A stretch of 64,000 bases of DNA. It comes from Pseudoalteromonas luteoviolacea (lineage in GTDB: Bacteria; Pseudomonadota; Gammaproteobacteria; Enterobacterales; Alteromonadaceae). Below the pieces are notes generated by a model. The model was not told the DNA's origin. It made no database searches and saw nothing but the letters and a program-made list of their open reading frames with translations. Below, piece by piece: positions 44,077-52,553 of this stretch. Both the position numbers and the translations under genes were made by a program. Numbering within the stretch: the stretch's first letter is position 1; each line of letters starts with the position of its first letter. The stretch spans positions 3,500,001 through 3,564,000 of the forward strand of contig NZ_CP015411.1 in NCBI RefSeq assembly GCF_001750165.1, read 5' to 3'.

Positions 44077-45440
44077 TATGCTTTCTCCTTCTCCGCGTGC
44101 GCAGCAACGATACCCGCGCTTTGCTCGTCAAGAATGTGTAGGATTGATTTACTACGACCAGCAACAATAGCGTGAAGTAGGATTAATGGTAGCGCAGCAA
44201 TTAGACCAAGTGCTGTAGTAACAAGTGCTAGAGAGATGTTACCTGCCATGATCTTCGGATCACCAGTACCGAATAGAGTGATTGATTCGAACGTCAAGAT
44301 CATACCAACAACCGTACCAAGTAGACCTAGTAGTGGTGCGATAGCTGCAAGGATCTTGATGATGTTGATACCAGCTTCAATGCGAGGCGTTTCACGTAGA
44401 ATTGCTTCGTCAAGTTTAAGCTCAAGGTTCTCAACGTCTTGGTTCTTGTTATCGTGGTACACTTTCAAGATACGGCCAAGTGGGTTGTTATCACTTGGGT
44501 TGTTAGCGTTCTTGATTTGAGATTTGATCTTCGCACCAACAAGCATTAGGTCAACAAAACGAACCAATGCAATAAGAGCACCTAGTGCTAGTAATGCAGT
44601 GATGATGTAACCTACTGTGTCACCTTGGTGCCAACGCTCTTCAACACTTGCTTTTTGTGTATTCAGGCGAAGGATAGCACCACGAGTTGGATCAACTACG
44701 AAAGGTACGTAACCAGTTGCAGGTGTGTTAAGAAGGTCACCGATTGTAGCAACAACGTTTGATGCTGGTTGCTTACCTAGAGGAACAATTGCTTTGTTCT
44801 CTACATCGTATACAACATAACCATCTTGTGTGATTAGGTTGAAGTTACCGATACGAGTAACAGGCTTCACATTGATGTCACCGCTTAGCTCAGCTACTTC
44901 AGCTTCGAAAGTAGATGTCTTTGCAGATTCAGTCATTTCAGTTTGGAATGCAATCCAAAGCTCTTCTAGTTCACGTGTAGTTGGTAGTTCTTTAGCAGCA
45001 GCTAGAGAACGAAGAACTTCAGCACGTCCTGGCTTTTCAGCACTTACGATTGACGCTTCGATTGAACCGATAGCATCTGCTGCAGAACGACGTACAACAC
45101 CGAACATCTCACCAAGAGTACCCTGTGCATTTACTAGCTCAGTTTCTTTCTCAGCAAGTGTAACTTCGTTTTGCTTGAATTGCTTGTTAAGACGCTCGCC
45201 ACGTGCTTTCTCAGCAGCTAGGTCACGCTTAGCTTTGTTAAGAAGAGCTTGCTTGTCAGCGCGCTCAGATAAGAACTCTTGCTCACGAGCTTTGTTAATT
45301 TTACCTTCAGAAATTCGGTTCTGTTTAACTTGCTCAAGGATCTTATCTAGTGCTTCCGTGTTTGCATGTGCATTCAACGCGGCACCAGCAGAAACTGTTA
45401 ATGCTGCAGCAACTGCAAAACCTTTAAATAGTTTCTTCAT
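44076..45440 (-). CDS. TtpC-like long ExbB/TolQ-family protein
   Basis: 454 residues. A signal peptide (AAALTVSAGAALNAHA) and a long periplasmic coiled coil (about 30-110) precede a further periplasmic domain. A MotA/TolQ/ExbB domain follows near 270-440 with APLLGLLGTVVGMILTFESI. This is the architecture of TtpC, the extra component needed by Vibrio TonB2 systems. It follows the DUF3450 gene after six bases. Confidence 0.92.
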   Translation of the reverse strand: MKKLFKGFAVAAALTVSAGAALNAHANTEALDKILEQVKQNRISEGKINKAREQEFLSERADKQALLNKAKRDLAAEKARGERLNKQFKQNEVTLAEKETELVNAQGTLGEMFGVVRRSAADAIGSIEASIVSAEKPGRAEVLRSLAAAKELPTTRELEELWIAFQTEMTESAKTSTFEAEVAELSGDINVKPVTRIGNFNLITQDGYVVYDVENKAIVPLGKQPASNVVATIGDLLNTPATGYVPFVVDPTRGAILRLNTQKASVEERWHQGDTVGYIITALLALGALIALVRFVDLMLVGAKIKSQIKNANNPSDNNPLGRILKVYHDNKNQDVENLELKLDEAILRETPRIEAGINIIKILAAIAPLLGLLGTVVGMILTFESITLFGTGDPKIMAGNISLALVTTALGLIAALPLILLHAIVAGRSKSILHILDEQSAGIVAAHAEKEKA

Positions 45441-45446
45441 TTTTTA

Positions 45447-46217
45447 TTACTCCGCGCCAAAAATAGGAAGTTTAACTAGTTCAGGGGCAGCCTGACCACG
45501 TGCGATACGGATCATGTCTTTAACAGGCTTAAGGTACTCTTCACCTAGTGCTTGCCACTGCTTTGCAGTGTTGTCCCAAACCCATGCATTCTTTTGATCG
45601 AATGACTGAGCAACGTATGCAATACGACCTAGACGTGCGAAGTCAACATTGATGTTTTTACCGTTGATTTCCAGTGAACCTTGAGATGCAGTCATTGCTG
45701 TACCATACGCAGTTTCAACTGTGTATGCTTCAAGCACCTGACGGTATTTCTCAGAAGTGGTTACTTTTGCGTTAGAAAGTGTTTCGCGAAGTCTTTCAAC
45801 ACGCTCCAAACGCTTTTCTGTATCAAACGGGACGTCCGCTTTGATGAATTGCTCGAGTGTATCAATCATGCGATACATCAAAGGCACAACGTCTTGCTTA
45901 GTTTTATCAACTGTTGCTATCTGACGCTCTAGAGACTCAATATTTGCATTTTGGTCCGCTACCAAACGTGCAACGTGGTCGTTGTATACTTTTAGAAGCT
46001 CTGTTTCATCTACAGTCGTGCGATAATCGGCAATCATTTCGATTGACTGACCGTAAATTTTATCAACTTTTTCTTGAGACTTTTGAGCAGCCTTTTGAGT
46101 TTGCTGACCTACTTTCTGTATGTCATTCAAAGGATCTGCCATCACATTGCTGCTTGCAAATGCTGCTGCGCCAAATAACGCTGAAGCTACAAGACTCTTT
46201 CTGATTTTAACAGACAT
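45447..46217 (-). CDS. DUF3450 periplasmic protein
   Basis: 256 residues from the ATG at 46217. Signal peptide (KSLVASALFGAAAFASSNVMA) then a long coiled coil (about 30-130, e.g. QKAAQKSQEKVDKIYGQSIE). The C-terminal part (DFARLGRIAYVAQSFDQKNA) is the DUF3450 conserved block. First gene of the TonB2-type operon, where it is regularly found in Alteromonadales and Vibrio relatives. Probably interacts with TtpC in the periplasm, though this is inference. Confidence 0.9.
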   Translation of the reverse strand: MSVKIRKSLVASALFGAAAFASSNVMADPLNDIQKVGQQTQKAAQKSQEKVDKIYGQSIEMIADYRTTVDETELLKVYNDHVARLVADQNANIESLERQIATVDKTKQDVVPLMYRMIDTLEQFIKADVPFDTEKRLERVERLRETLSNAKVTTSEKYRQVLEAYTVETAYGTAMTASQGSLEINGKNINVDFARLGRIAYVAQSFDQKNAWVWDNTAKQWQALGEEYLKPVKDMIRIARGQAAPELVKLPIFGAE

Positions 46218-46596
46218 AGTTCCCAACCAATTAAGTAATGTTACTTTTATAATTTTTGCACTCTATTTGAGAAGAGTACCCCGGATACCTTTTTAGAAGT
46301 ATCAACCGTGCAATAATGCTAAATGCATTTGCCCATGTCAACTTCATGTTCAAAACTAATTTTGCGACAGTGCTACTAATAAATTGAAATAAAACATTGC
46401 ATTAACAACAAAACAAAGAAAAAAAACTTAAATCACTTACTTTTCATACACAAAGCAACTTAATTAACAATTTATTACAGTTAAAAATTAACCAAACCTT
46501 GCTATCTAATCCCTTCAAAAATACAAGATTGACTTTAAAATTCATTACTTTAGAAAATTTACGCAGCAAAAAAGCATTGCATATAACACAATATTC
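46218..46596. other. AT-rich intergenic region upstream of the TonB2-type operon
   Basis: About 380 bases, very AT-rich. A 14-bp palindrome AAGTAA-TG-TTACTT lies at 46233-46246, 16 bases before the DUF3450 start. I find no Fur box. A short forward reading frame overlapping the acetyltransferase gene is not convincing. Confidence 0.4.
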
Positions 46597-47262
46597 TCAA
46601 CTAATAAAACTTTTTTTACGTTGTAAATGCTCACATAATGCAATGATCTGTGTAGAAAACTCATTTAAAAACAGCGATAAATGATAACCATCAAGTAGTC
46701 CATGGTGTACCTCTATAGATACAGATAATCTATTTTCTTCTTTATTAAATTTCCCAAAAACTACTTTTGGTATGCCTAAATTATCCTCACTATGCCGAGC
46801 ATGTTTAAATCCACATACCTCAAACCAAGGCAAAATAGAAACATATATTTGATCAAGTGCATCGCTTTGGGACACAAAATTCTCATTCAACAACGGCTGT
46901 AATAAGCCCTCTTGTTTTTTAACATTGTTCTTTGTAACAAACTCATCAATTGAATCAGCATTGTCTAATAAAATAAATCTGAATGTTTTATCATTGGCTA
47001 AAAATGTACTACTAATTGCTACCTCAGAAAATTCCACAGGCTTATTATCTACTATGCGAAAACGCATAAAGTCACATACTTGAAGTGTTCTGCTCAAACA
47101 GTAAAGGTAACAGTCTGAAAAAGGGAAACCAGCTGTAACTGAATCTGAATATAAAGAATGGGTATCAATTGAAGTCGTAATATTAAAATTTGGGTCTTCA
47201 AATTGCTGATAGAACTTAAAATGTTCAGCACGTTCCCACGTAGAGAGATCTATTTCTTTCAT
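46597..47262 (-). CDS. Chloramphenicol acetyltransferase-like protein
   Basis: 221 residues, near the size of type A chloramphenicol acetyltransferases (about 219). The N-terminal STWERAEHFKFYQQF matches the family start, and the active-site motif HHGLLDG (186-192) with catalytic His187 is intact. The GKF block and C-terminal LNEF also fit. It could confer chloramphenicol resistance or acylate another substrate. AT-rich with codon use unlike its neighbours; stands alone between the TonB2 operon and leucine dehydrogenase. Confidence 0.85.
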   Translation of the reverse strand: MKEIDLSTWERAEHFKFYQQFEDPNFNITTSIDTHSLYSDSVTAGFPFSDCYLYCLSRTLQVCDFMRFRIVDNKPVEFSEVAISSTFLANDKTFRFILLDNADSIDEFVTKNNVKKQEGLLQPLLNENFVSQSDALDQIYVSILPWFEVCGFKHARHSEDNLGIPKVVFGKFNKEENRLSVSIEVHHGLLDGYHLSLFLNEFSTQIIALCEHLQRKKSFIS

Positions 47263-47272
47263 AAAGTAACAA

Positions 47273-47298
47273 CAAAAAAAGGGCGAAATACGCCCTTT
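47273..47298 (-). terminator. Rho-independent terminator of leucine dehydrogenase
   Basis: AAAGGGCG-TATTT-CGCCCTTT hairpin followed by T residues on the reverse strand. Confidence 0.92.
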
Positions 47299-47321
47299 AT
47301 TATAGCTTTAATATGATTTGA

Positions 47322-48362
47322 TCAAAGCCCGTTTTCTATGATTTCTTGTGCAAGCTCGTCGGCAATAACGTGTGTTGATTTCTGCTCGTCGTCTGAACGC
47401 TTGAAAATTTCCGCTAATGTATCGTAGATACCCTCTACGTGTTTAGTAGAAAGCGCTTCGTCATAACCTTCAGGCTTAGTTTCGTAATACACGTTGATGA
47501 TACCACCAGCATTAATAACGTAATCTGGAGCATATAACACCCCTTTTTCACGAAGTACGTCACCATGTCTAGCCTCTGCTAACTGATTGTTTGCACAACC
47601 TGCGATAATTGAAGCTTTAATGCGTGGAATTGTTTCATCATTAACTGTCGCACCTAACGCACAAGGTGCATAAATATCAACATCTAAGTCATAAATCTCA
47701 TCGATTGCGACTGCAGTTGCACCAAAGTCATTTACGACACGTGCTACAGACTCTTCATTAATATCCGTCACGAACAATTCTGCACCTGCTTCGTGTAAGT
47801 GTTTACATAACGTATATGCAACTGCACCTAAGCCCTGTACCGACACTTTCACACCTGATAGATCTTGATGACCAAATTTGTGCTGGTAAGCAGCTTTGAT
47901 ACCTAAGAATGTGCCTAATGCAGTAAATGGTGATGGGTTACCACTTTTTCCTTCAAGACCTAATACATAGTTGGTCTCTTTGTGCATCATCATTACATCG
48001 CCTGTAGTGATGTTCACGTCCTCAGCTGAGTAGTAACTACCACCCAACCTTTCTAAGTGCTTACCGAACGCTCTGAACAGCGCTTCAGATTTAACTGTTT
48101 TTGCATCACCAATAATTACTGATTTACCGCCACCAAATGGTAAACGCGCAACAGCATTCTTGTAAGTCATACCTTTCGACAAACGTAATACGTCATACAC
48201 TGCATCTTGGTCTTCTGCATAGTCCCAAAGACGACAACCACCTACAGCAGGACCTAGTTTAGTACTATGGACTGCGATAATCGCCTTTAAGCCCGACTCT
48301 TTATCCGAGCAAAACACAACTTGCTCATGATTATCAAATTCAACTTGGTTAAATACAGCCAC
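47322..48362 (-). CDS. ldh: Leucine dehydrogenase (Glu/Leu/Phe/Val dehydrogenase family)
   Basis: Oxidatively deaminates branched-chain amino acids with NAD. 346 residues. GGCRLW and the catalytic lysines in LSKGMTYKNA and LPFGGGKSVI are present. The NAD-binding fold has VQGLGAVAY. The C-terminal APDYVINAGGIINVYYE is characteristic. A LiuR-like operator lies upstream at 48591, matching control of branched-chain amino-acid breakdown; the same motif is before gltB. Confidence 0.92.
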   Translation of the reverse strand: MAVFNQVEFDNHEQVVFCSDKESGLKAIIAVHSTKLGPAVGGCRLWDYAEDQDAVYDVLRLSKGMTYKNAVARLPFGGGKSVIIGDAKTVKSEALFRAFGKHLERLGGSYYSAEDVNITTGDVMMMHKETNYVLGLEGKSGNPSPFTALGTFLGIKAAYQHKFGHQDLSGVKVSVQGLGAVAYTLCKHLHEAGAELFVTDINEESVARVVNDFGATAVAIDEIYDLDVDIYAPCALGATVNDETIPRIKASIIAGCANNQLAEARHGDVLREKGVLYAPDYVINAGGIINVYYETKPEGYDEALSTKHVEGIYDTLAEIFKRSDDEQKSTHVIADELAQEIIENGL

Positions 48363-48740
48363 TTTGATTATTCTCCGATTTTTGTCTGACCTTGTCAGAT
48401 AGCGCTGAAATTGCGCTTGACTCTATCATTAACTATTTAGGCAATCCAGCAAATGAGATGATCTAAGCTTTCATACGCAGCAGAGCGCATAAACATTCTA
48501 TAAAAAAAAGATTAAGAGACTATTATTTTTATTTTAAGTCAAATTATAAACATGATTAATTAAAAATATCTTTATTTTTTATAGCGTCTGTTTACGTAAA
48601 CGTAATGCTGAGCACGCTTGTAAGTATAAATTTACATTTTGAAGATTACAAAGATATTACCCATAACAGTTACAGCTCAAAAAACAAGCTGATGACCAAC
48701 CTATCGAACTACAAGGGTACATTTCACCAAAAATGAGAAC
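48363..48740 (-). promoter_or_regulatory. Upstream region of leucine dehydrogenase
   Basis: About 380 bases, AT-rich, between leucine dehydrogenase and the fumarase terminator. It contains the LiuR-like palindrome at 48591-48606. I see no other recognisable element. Confidence 0.5.
48591..48606. promoter_or_regulatory. LiuR-like operator TTTACGTAAACGTAAT upstream of leucine dehydrogenase
   Basis: 15 of 16 bases match the site before gltB (11109-11124). It lies about 230 bases before the start codon. Confidence 0.6.
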
Positions 48741-48742
48741 AA

Positions 48743-48772
48743 AAAAGGCGGACCCTATCTGGTCCGCCTTTT
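48743..48772 (-). terminator. Rho-independent terminator of fumarase
   Basis: 12-bp stem AAAAGGCGGACC / GGTCCGCCTTTT with a 6-base loop, 17 bases after the fumarase stop; T residues follow on the reverse strand. Confidence 0.95.
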
Positions 48773-48788
48773 AGAACTGCTTGGTGAA

Positions 48789-50315
48789 TTAGCTTAACTT
48801 AGCATCAAGCTCTTCAATCTTAGCTTTCCAAATAGCTGGGCCTTGCGTGTGCGCATTTGCACCTTCACTATCAACTGCAACCGTTACAGGCATATCTTCT
48901 ACTTCAAATTCATAGATCGCTTCCATACCTAAGTCTTCAAAAGCAACAACTCGAGATTTCTTAATCGCTTTTGCAACTAAATATGCAGCACCACCGACAG
49001 CCATTAGGTAAACAGCTTTGTTTTGCTTGATTGACTCAACAGTAGCAGGACCACGCTCCGCTTTACCAATCATACCTACCAGACCCGTTTTTTCTAACAT
49101 CAGGTCGGTAAACTTATCCATACGCGTTGATGTCGTTGGACCTGCCGGGCCTACTACTTCGTCACCAACTGCATCAACAGGACCAACGTAGTAAATAAAC
49201 TTATTAGTAAAGTCCACGCCTTCCGGTAGGCCTTCGCCAGAGTTGATCATTTCTTGTAGACGTTTGTGGGCAGCATCACGGCCTGTTAAGATTTTACCTG
49301 AAAGAAGTACCGTTTCACCCATCTTCCAATCTTGGATATCATCTTTCGTTAAAGTGTCTAAATTGACACGACGAGTATCTTCGCCCACTTCCCACGTCAC
49401 TTCTGGCCAATCTTCAAGTTTTGGCGCTTTAAGATCTGCAGGACCAGACCCGTCTAGCGTGAAATGTACGTGACGAGTAGCTGCACAGTTCGGGATCATA
49501 ACAACTGGTTTTGATGCTGCGTGCGTAGGTGCTGTTTTAATTTTTACATCCACAACAGTTGTCAAACCACCAAGACCTTGTGCGCCGATCCCTAATTTGT
49601 TTGCTCTTTCAAAAATTTCCAAACGTAGCTTTTCTTCTGCTGTCTCTGCACCACGCTCTTGAAGATCATGAATATCAACCGGATCCATTAATGATTCTTT
49701 CGCCAATACCGCTGCTTTTTCAGCCGTGCCGCCAATTCCAATCCCGATCATGCCTGGTGGACACCAACCAGCACCCATTGTCGGTAGCGTCTTCTCAACC
49801 CAAGCAGCAACATCATCCGAAGGATTTAGCATGGCCATCTTAGTTTTGTTTTCAGAGCCGCCCCCTTTAGCTGCTATCATAACTTCTACTTCAGCGCCTG
49901 GTACTAAATCTACATGTACAACCGATGGTGTATTGTCTTTGGTGTTTTTACGGCTACCAGCTGGATCAGCAACAATTGAAGCACGAAGTGGGTTGTCTGG
50001 GTTTGTATATGCGCGACGAGTACCTTCGTCAACCATCTGCTGTACGGTTAAATCGGTTTTGTCCCACTTTACGTCCATACCCACTTTAACGAAGCATGTC
50101 ACAATACCAGTATCTTGACACAATGGACGCTTGCCCTCGGCAGACATACGCGAATTTATTAAGATCTGTGCAATAGCGTCTTTAGCCGCCTTGCTTTGCT
50201 CATTGTTATACGCTTTCTCTAGCGCTTGCACAAAATCAAGTGGATGGTAAAAAGAAATATATTGTAACGCATCTTCAATGCTATCAATAAAGTCTTGTTG
50301 ACGGATAATACTCAT
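48789..50315 (-). CDS. fumA: Class I fumarate hydratase ([4Fe-4S])
   Basis: Interconverts fumarate and malate in the citric acid cycle. 508 residues from the ATG at 50315 (AAAGGAA upstream); an earlier in-frame start at 50336 is unlikely. Cluster ligands are expected in RPLCQDTG, IPNCAATR and AGWCPPG. The C-terminal beta domain has YYVGPVDAVGDEVVGPAGPT and STRMDKF. Oxygen-sensitive type. Lies upstream of leucine dehydrogenase but has its own terminator. Confidence 0.95.
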   Translation of the reverse strand: MSIIRQQDFIDSIEDALQYISFYHPLDFVQALEKAYNNEQSKAAKDAIAQILINSRMSAEGKRPLCQDTGIVTCFVKVGMDVKWDKTDLTVQQMVDEGTRRAYTNPDNPLRASIVADPAGSRKNTKDNTPSVVHVDLVPGAEVEVMIAAKGGGSENKTKMAMLNPSDDVAAWVEKTLPTMGAGWCPPGMIGIGIGGTAEKAAVLAKESLMDPVDIHDLQERGAETAEEKLRLEIFERANKLGIGAQGLGGLTTVVDVKIKTAPTHAASKPVVMIPNCAATRHVHFTLDGSGPADLKAPKLEDWPEVTWEVGEDTRRVNLDTLTKDDIQDWKMGETVLLSGKILTGRDAAHKRLQEMINSGEGLPEGVDFTNKFIYYVGPVDAVGDEVVGPAGPTTSTRMDKFTDLMLEKTGLVGMIGKAERGPATVESIKQNKAVYLMAVGGAAYLVAKAIKKSRVVAFEDLGMEAIYEFEVEDMPVTVAVDSEGANAHTQGPAIWKAKIEELDAKLS

Positions 50316-50519
50316 GACGGTTCCTTTAGTAACCATTATCTTTATACAAATGGTGTGTTCTTAGTAAGTCGAAAAATGTTGACTCCACCACACAATTATC
50401 GGTTAAGCGCAAAATGATTTTATGCCCCCATTTCGTCTAAACTTTCGATATTGTCATTGTGGTTATGAGTTATCACTCCTCGACTCTATAGATTCATTTC
50501 TAATTATGATAACCTCCTC

Positions 50520-50532
50520 GCCCGTTTCGGGC
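50520..50532. other. Short GC hairpin in the pabB leader
   Basis: GCCCG-TTT-CGGGC, about 20 bases before the pabB start. Followed by AGTTTTC; too short for a confident terminator call. Confidence 0.3.
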
Positions 50533-50552
50533 TAGTTTTCAGGGTCAAGTAA

Positions 50553-51899
50553 ATGATAAATGCACAGAATAAATGCATTGCCGTTGACATTTCACTCTCT
50601 ACAGTTGAAGTTTTCGAGAAGATTTCAACACAACAATACGCTATTCTTCTAGATTCCAGTGACGCCATACATGAAAATAGTCGTTTCGATATTATTAGTT
50701 ATGCTCCAGCGCACGTACTAGAAGCCAAAAACGGACATGTTTTTTTAGATGGTCTCATTCAACAAAACAGTGTTTTCAACATTTTACATCAAGAATTAGA
50801 AAAACTGTGTACTTCACGACATGAGAATGTTCCCTTCTGTGGTGGTTGGCTTGGTTACTTTGGCTATGACTTAGGTCGTTACATTGAATCAATACCACAA
50901 AATGCAGTCTCAGACATTCCGTTACCAGATACGGTTGTTGGGTTGTATCTAGATGCCTTGATTTATGATAACCAACACGGCCAGTGGTACTATGTCTCCC
51001 AACCCCGTGTTGATCGCCTTGACGACTACCTCCAACTCATTGAACGAACAAATACAGAATCACACCGGTTTGAGTTGCAAAGCGACTGGCAATCCAACAT
51101 GACTGAACAGGAATACCGAGCTAAGTTTCAGCGAATTCAGGATTACCTACTCAGCGGAGATTGCTACCAAATTAATTTAGCGCAGCGCTTTAGTGCCAAT
51201 TATCAAGGCTCTACTTGGGCTGCTTACAAAAAACTAAGACAACAAAATCAAGCTCCATTTTCTGCTTATTATAATTTAGGTAATGACACAGCAATTGTTT
51301 CAGTTTCACCGGAGCGCTTTATATCTGTTCGCCAAAGACAAGTTGAAACCAAACCAATTAAGGGCACATTGCCGCGTCTAGTCGATATAAATGACGACAA
51401 ACAGCAAGCTCAAATACTACAAAATAGCACTAAAGACCGCGCCGAAAATGTCATGATTGTAGACTTATTACGCAACGACCTCGGTAAGGTAGCTGAACCT
51501 GGCTCTGTCTCTGTTCCAAAGCTATTCGCAATAGAAAGCTTTCCTGCGGTGCATCATCTAGTGAGTACTGTTACCAGTGAGTTAGCCAAGGGAAAAAGTG
51601 CCGTAGACCAATTGGAAGCTGCATTTCCAGGCGGCTCAATCACTGGCGCACCAAAAATAAGAGCAATGGAAATCATAGAAGAGCTTGAACCACATCGCAG
51701 AAGTGCGTACTGTGGCTCTATGGGCTATCTTAGCGCTTGCGGCGACATGGATACCTCTATCACGATTCGTACATTGGTGTGCGAAAGTAACCGTATTCAT
51801 TGTTGGGCTGGCGGTGGTATTGTTGCTGACTCGCAAGTAGACGCTGAATATCAAGAAACTTACCACAAGGTCAACAAGATTTTACCCATACTACAATGA
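50553..51899 (+). CDS. pabB: Aminodeoxychorismate synthase component I
   Basis: Adds ammonia to chorismate on the way to p-aminobenzoate and folate. 448 residues. Chorismate-binding domain motifs: GDCYQINLAQRF, SVSPERFISV, KPIKGTLPR, DRAENVMIVDLLRNDLG and FPGGSITGAPKIRAMEII. The N-terminal PFCGGWLGYFGYDLGRYIE is typical of PabB rather than TrpE. AGGG precedes the start. nudL begins inside its last codon (ATGA overlap). Confidence 0.94.
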   Translation: MINAQNKCIAVDISLSTVEVFEKISTQQYAILLDSSDAIHENSRFDIISYAPAHVLEAKNGHVFLDGLIQQNSVFNILHQELEKLCTSRHENVPFCGGWLGYFGYDLGRYIESIPQNAVSDIPLPDTVVGLYLDALIYDNQHGQWYYVSQPRVDRLDDYLQLIERTNTESHRFELQSDWQSNMTEQEYRAKFQRIQDYLLSGDCYQINLAQRFSANYQGSTWAAYKKLRQQNQAPFSAYYNLGNDTAIVSVSPERFISVRQRQVETKPIKGTLPRLVDINDDKQQAQILQNSTKDRAENVMIVDLLRNDLGKVAEPGSVSVPKLFAIESFPAVHHLVSTVTSELAKGKSAVDQLEAAFPGGSITGAPKIRAMEIIEELEPHRRSAYCGSMGYLSACGDMDTSITIRTLVCESNRIHCWAGGGIVADSQVDAEYQETYHKVNKILPILQ

Positions 51900-52453
51900 A
51901 GCTTGAACACGTAATCAGTCGTTTTAGACTCTCTCGACTTTCTACTTCCCGCTGTGTAACACAGGGAGTAGAAAGTGCAGTATTGGTTCCACTCATTGAT
52001 AAAGATAATTGCGCGCACATATTACTGTGTAAACGACACGCCAAATTACGGTCACATCCGAGCCAAATATGTTTTCCTGGTGGAAAAGTGGAACACAGTG
52101 ATAACTCAGCAGTTGACACAGCTTTGAGAGAAACCTTTGAAGAAATCAGCTTAAGTCGCAGCCACATTAGTGCGCTGGGCCAACTTCCAATCCACAACAC
52201 CTTGAGCGGATTTCATATTACCCCCGTTGTTGCAAGAGTTCAGAAATGCGCTACTTGGGAACATCAAAGTAATGAAGTAGAAAGTGTATTTACCCTACCT
52301 TTAAGTGCCCTTATGGACCCTAATCAATGGCAAAGCCAACCCTGTCGATATCGTGGCAAGCCCATAAGCATCAATGGGTTCATGACTCCTCATGGTCTGT
52401 TGTGGGGCGCGACAGCGAGCATTATAAAAAAATTAACCAGCACACTTTCTTAA
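51896..52453 (+). CDS. nudL: CoA pyrophosphatase NudL-like Nudix hydrolase
   Basis: 185 residues. The Nudix box is visible as FPGGKVEHSDNSAVDTALRE followed by TFEEISL. SHPSQICFPGG just before it matches the NudL/CoA-type UPF0035 motif. Translationally coupled to pabB by a 4-base overlap, as in many gammaproteobacteria (pabB-nudL-sdaA order). Confidence 0.92.
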   Translation: MKLEHVISRFRLSRLSTSRCVTQGVESAVLVPLIDKDNCAHILLCKRHAKLRSHPSQICFPGGKVEHSDNSAVDTALRETFEEISLSRSHISALGQLPIHNTLSGFHITPVVARVQKCATWEHQSNEVESVFTLPLSALMDPNQWQSQPCRYRGKPISINGFMTPHGLLWGATASIIKKLTSTLS

Positions 52454-52553
52454 TCTCATTACATTTGTCAATTTTCCATCCAATAACGGGTTACTTCTGC
52501 AATAATTAACGTTATTATGTGCGCCCGTTCAGAGGCAATGATGAGTAAATTTT

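Noticed and set aside
44830..45495. Long forward frame of 221 codons
   Set aside because: Antisense shadow of the TtpC-like gene, Ser/Arg-rich as expected from a reversed frame.
46218..46300. Fur box upstream of the TonB2-type operon
   Set aside because: No stretch matches the GATAAT-type repeats well enough.
46499..46684. Forward frame of 61 codons
   Set aside because: Partly antisense to the acetyltransferase gene and in very AT-rich DNA; no supporting motif.
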